This document shows positions 6,398 to 6,939 of a stretch of 6,939 bases of DNA, piece after piece (the stretch's first letter is position 1; each line of letters starts with the position of its first letter). The notes beneath the pieces are model-generated. The model saw only the letters and a program-made list of their open reading frames with translations. It ran no database searches and was not told the DNA's origin. Source of the DNA: Clostridia bacterium (GTDB lineage: Bacteria; Bacillota; Clostridia; Christensenellales; CAG-1252); contig JAFTBD010000074.1 of assembly GCA_017455385.1 (NCBI GenBank), positions 1 through 6,939 of the forward strand, read 5' to 3'. Both the position numbers and the translations under genes were made by a program.

Positions 6398-6939
6398 TCA
6401 TTCCACCGTCCCGTTGCCGTTGATACTGCCGTCGTCGCCACCCTGATCGCCATTCGGGTTATTCGCCTGCTCCTGCTGATACAGTTTGGTAAAGACGGGG
6501 TTGATCGCCGCAGAGAGCTTGTCGATGGCGGCTTTGATCTTATCGATGTCATCGGTCTGGATCTCTTCCTTCGCCACTTTGACCGCTTCTTCCACGATGT
6601 GCTTATCTTCGTCGGTCAGCTTATCGCCGCTCTCTTTGAGGGCTTTCTCCGCCGTGTAGATGAGCTGTTCCGCGCTGTTTTTCATCTCAAAGAGCTCTTT
6701 ACGCTTATTATCTTCTTCCGCATATCTCTCCGCATCTTTGATGGCGGCGTCAATGTCGCTCTCGGTGAGGTTCGAGCTCGCGGTGAGGGTGATGCTCTGC
6801 TCCTTGCCGGTGCCTTTATCTTTCGCTTTGACGTTCACGATGCCGTTCGCATCGATGTCGAAAGTGACCTCGATCTGCGGGATGCCGCGCGGTGCGGGAG
6901 CGATGCCGTCCAAGATGAATCTGCCGAGGGTCTTATTAC
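6398..6939 (-). CDS. dnaK: Molecular chaperone DnaK (Hsp70), C-terminal part only
   Basis: This is the last 179 residues of DnaK; the ATPase domain lies beyond the right edge. The frame stays open to the edge, so the in-frame TTG near 6913 is not a start. The visible part begins inside the substrate-binding beta domain with NKTLGRFILDGIAPAPRG, followed by IPQIEVTFDIDANGIVNVKAKDKGTGKEQ, all strongly conserved in Hsp70. The alpha-helical lid follows (ASSNLTESDIDAAIKDAERYAEEDN and on to about residue 155 of the fragment). The tail is a short Asn/Gly/Asp-rich stretch ending GNGTVE. It lacks the DAEFEEV-type acidic ending seen in many bacterial DnaK proteins. The gene precedes dnaJ in the usual heat-shock operon order. 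Any CIRCE or hrcA control would be outside the window. Confidence 0.97.
   Translation of the reverse strand, partial: NKTLGRFILDGIAPAPRGIPQIEVTFDIDANGIVNVKAKDKGTGKEQSITLTASSNLTESDIDAAIKDAERYAEEDNKRKELFEMKNSAEQLIYTAEKALKESGDKLTDEDKHIVEEAVKVAKEEIQTDDIDKIKAAIDKLSAAINPVFTKLYQQEQANNPNGDQGGDDGSINGNGTVE

Noticed and set aside
1..6939. Mobile element, CRISPR array, tRNA or undescribed defence system
   Set aside because: No terminal repeats, transposase, spaced direct repeats or cloverleaf were seen. Nearly all bases are accounted for by conserved housekeeping genes.

Overview
The window looks like an ordinary chromosomal housekeeping region from a bacterium of the Bacillota, probably a Clostridia-like lineage of about 50% GC. 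The evidence is the gene order on the minus strand: dnaK, dnaJ, prmA, rsmE, mtaB, a HIT-family gene, rpsU. This is the classic heat-shock and RNA-modification neighbourhood of that phylum. Strong AGGAGG-type ribosome binding sites and a Bacillota-type MtaB fit the same placing. Genus cannot be read from the sequence.

Layout from right to left, in the direction of transcription. The 3' end of dnaK enters at the right edge. An 82-nt gap with a strong hairpin precedes dnaJ. prmA overlaps the dnaJ stop by an ATGA. An 87-nt AT-rich gap holds a weak terminator-like hairpin and a promoter placed almost against the rsmE start codon. rsmE, mtaB and hit are then packed tightly, with a 32-nt overlap and a 9-nt gap. 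An 83-nt gap carries a TTGACA promoter for rpsU, and rpsU is closed by a clear intrinsic terminator. Beyond it lies a 433-residue membrane transporter of the ArsB type. On the plus strand, the 3' end of a Y-family DNA polymerase gene converges on the transporter, and the two stop codons abut as TAATTA.

The minus-strand genes share a protein-quality and translation theme. DnaK and DnaJ are chaperones. PrmA methylates ribosomal protein L11, RsmE methylates 16S rRNA, and MtaB thiomethylates tRNA at position 37. bS21 is a small-subunit protein and the HIT protein is a nucleotide hydrolase. The transporter and the polymerase appear unrelated to this theme.

I found no mobile element, CRISPR array, tRNA or rRNA, and no convincing undescribed system. 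The points most worth a second look are regulatory: a possibly leaderless rsmE transcript, the dnaK-dnaJ hairpin, the transporter start pressed against the rpsU terminator, and the zero-gap convergent stops.
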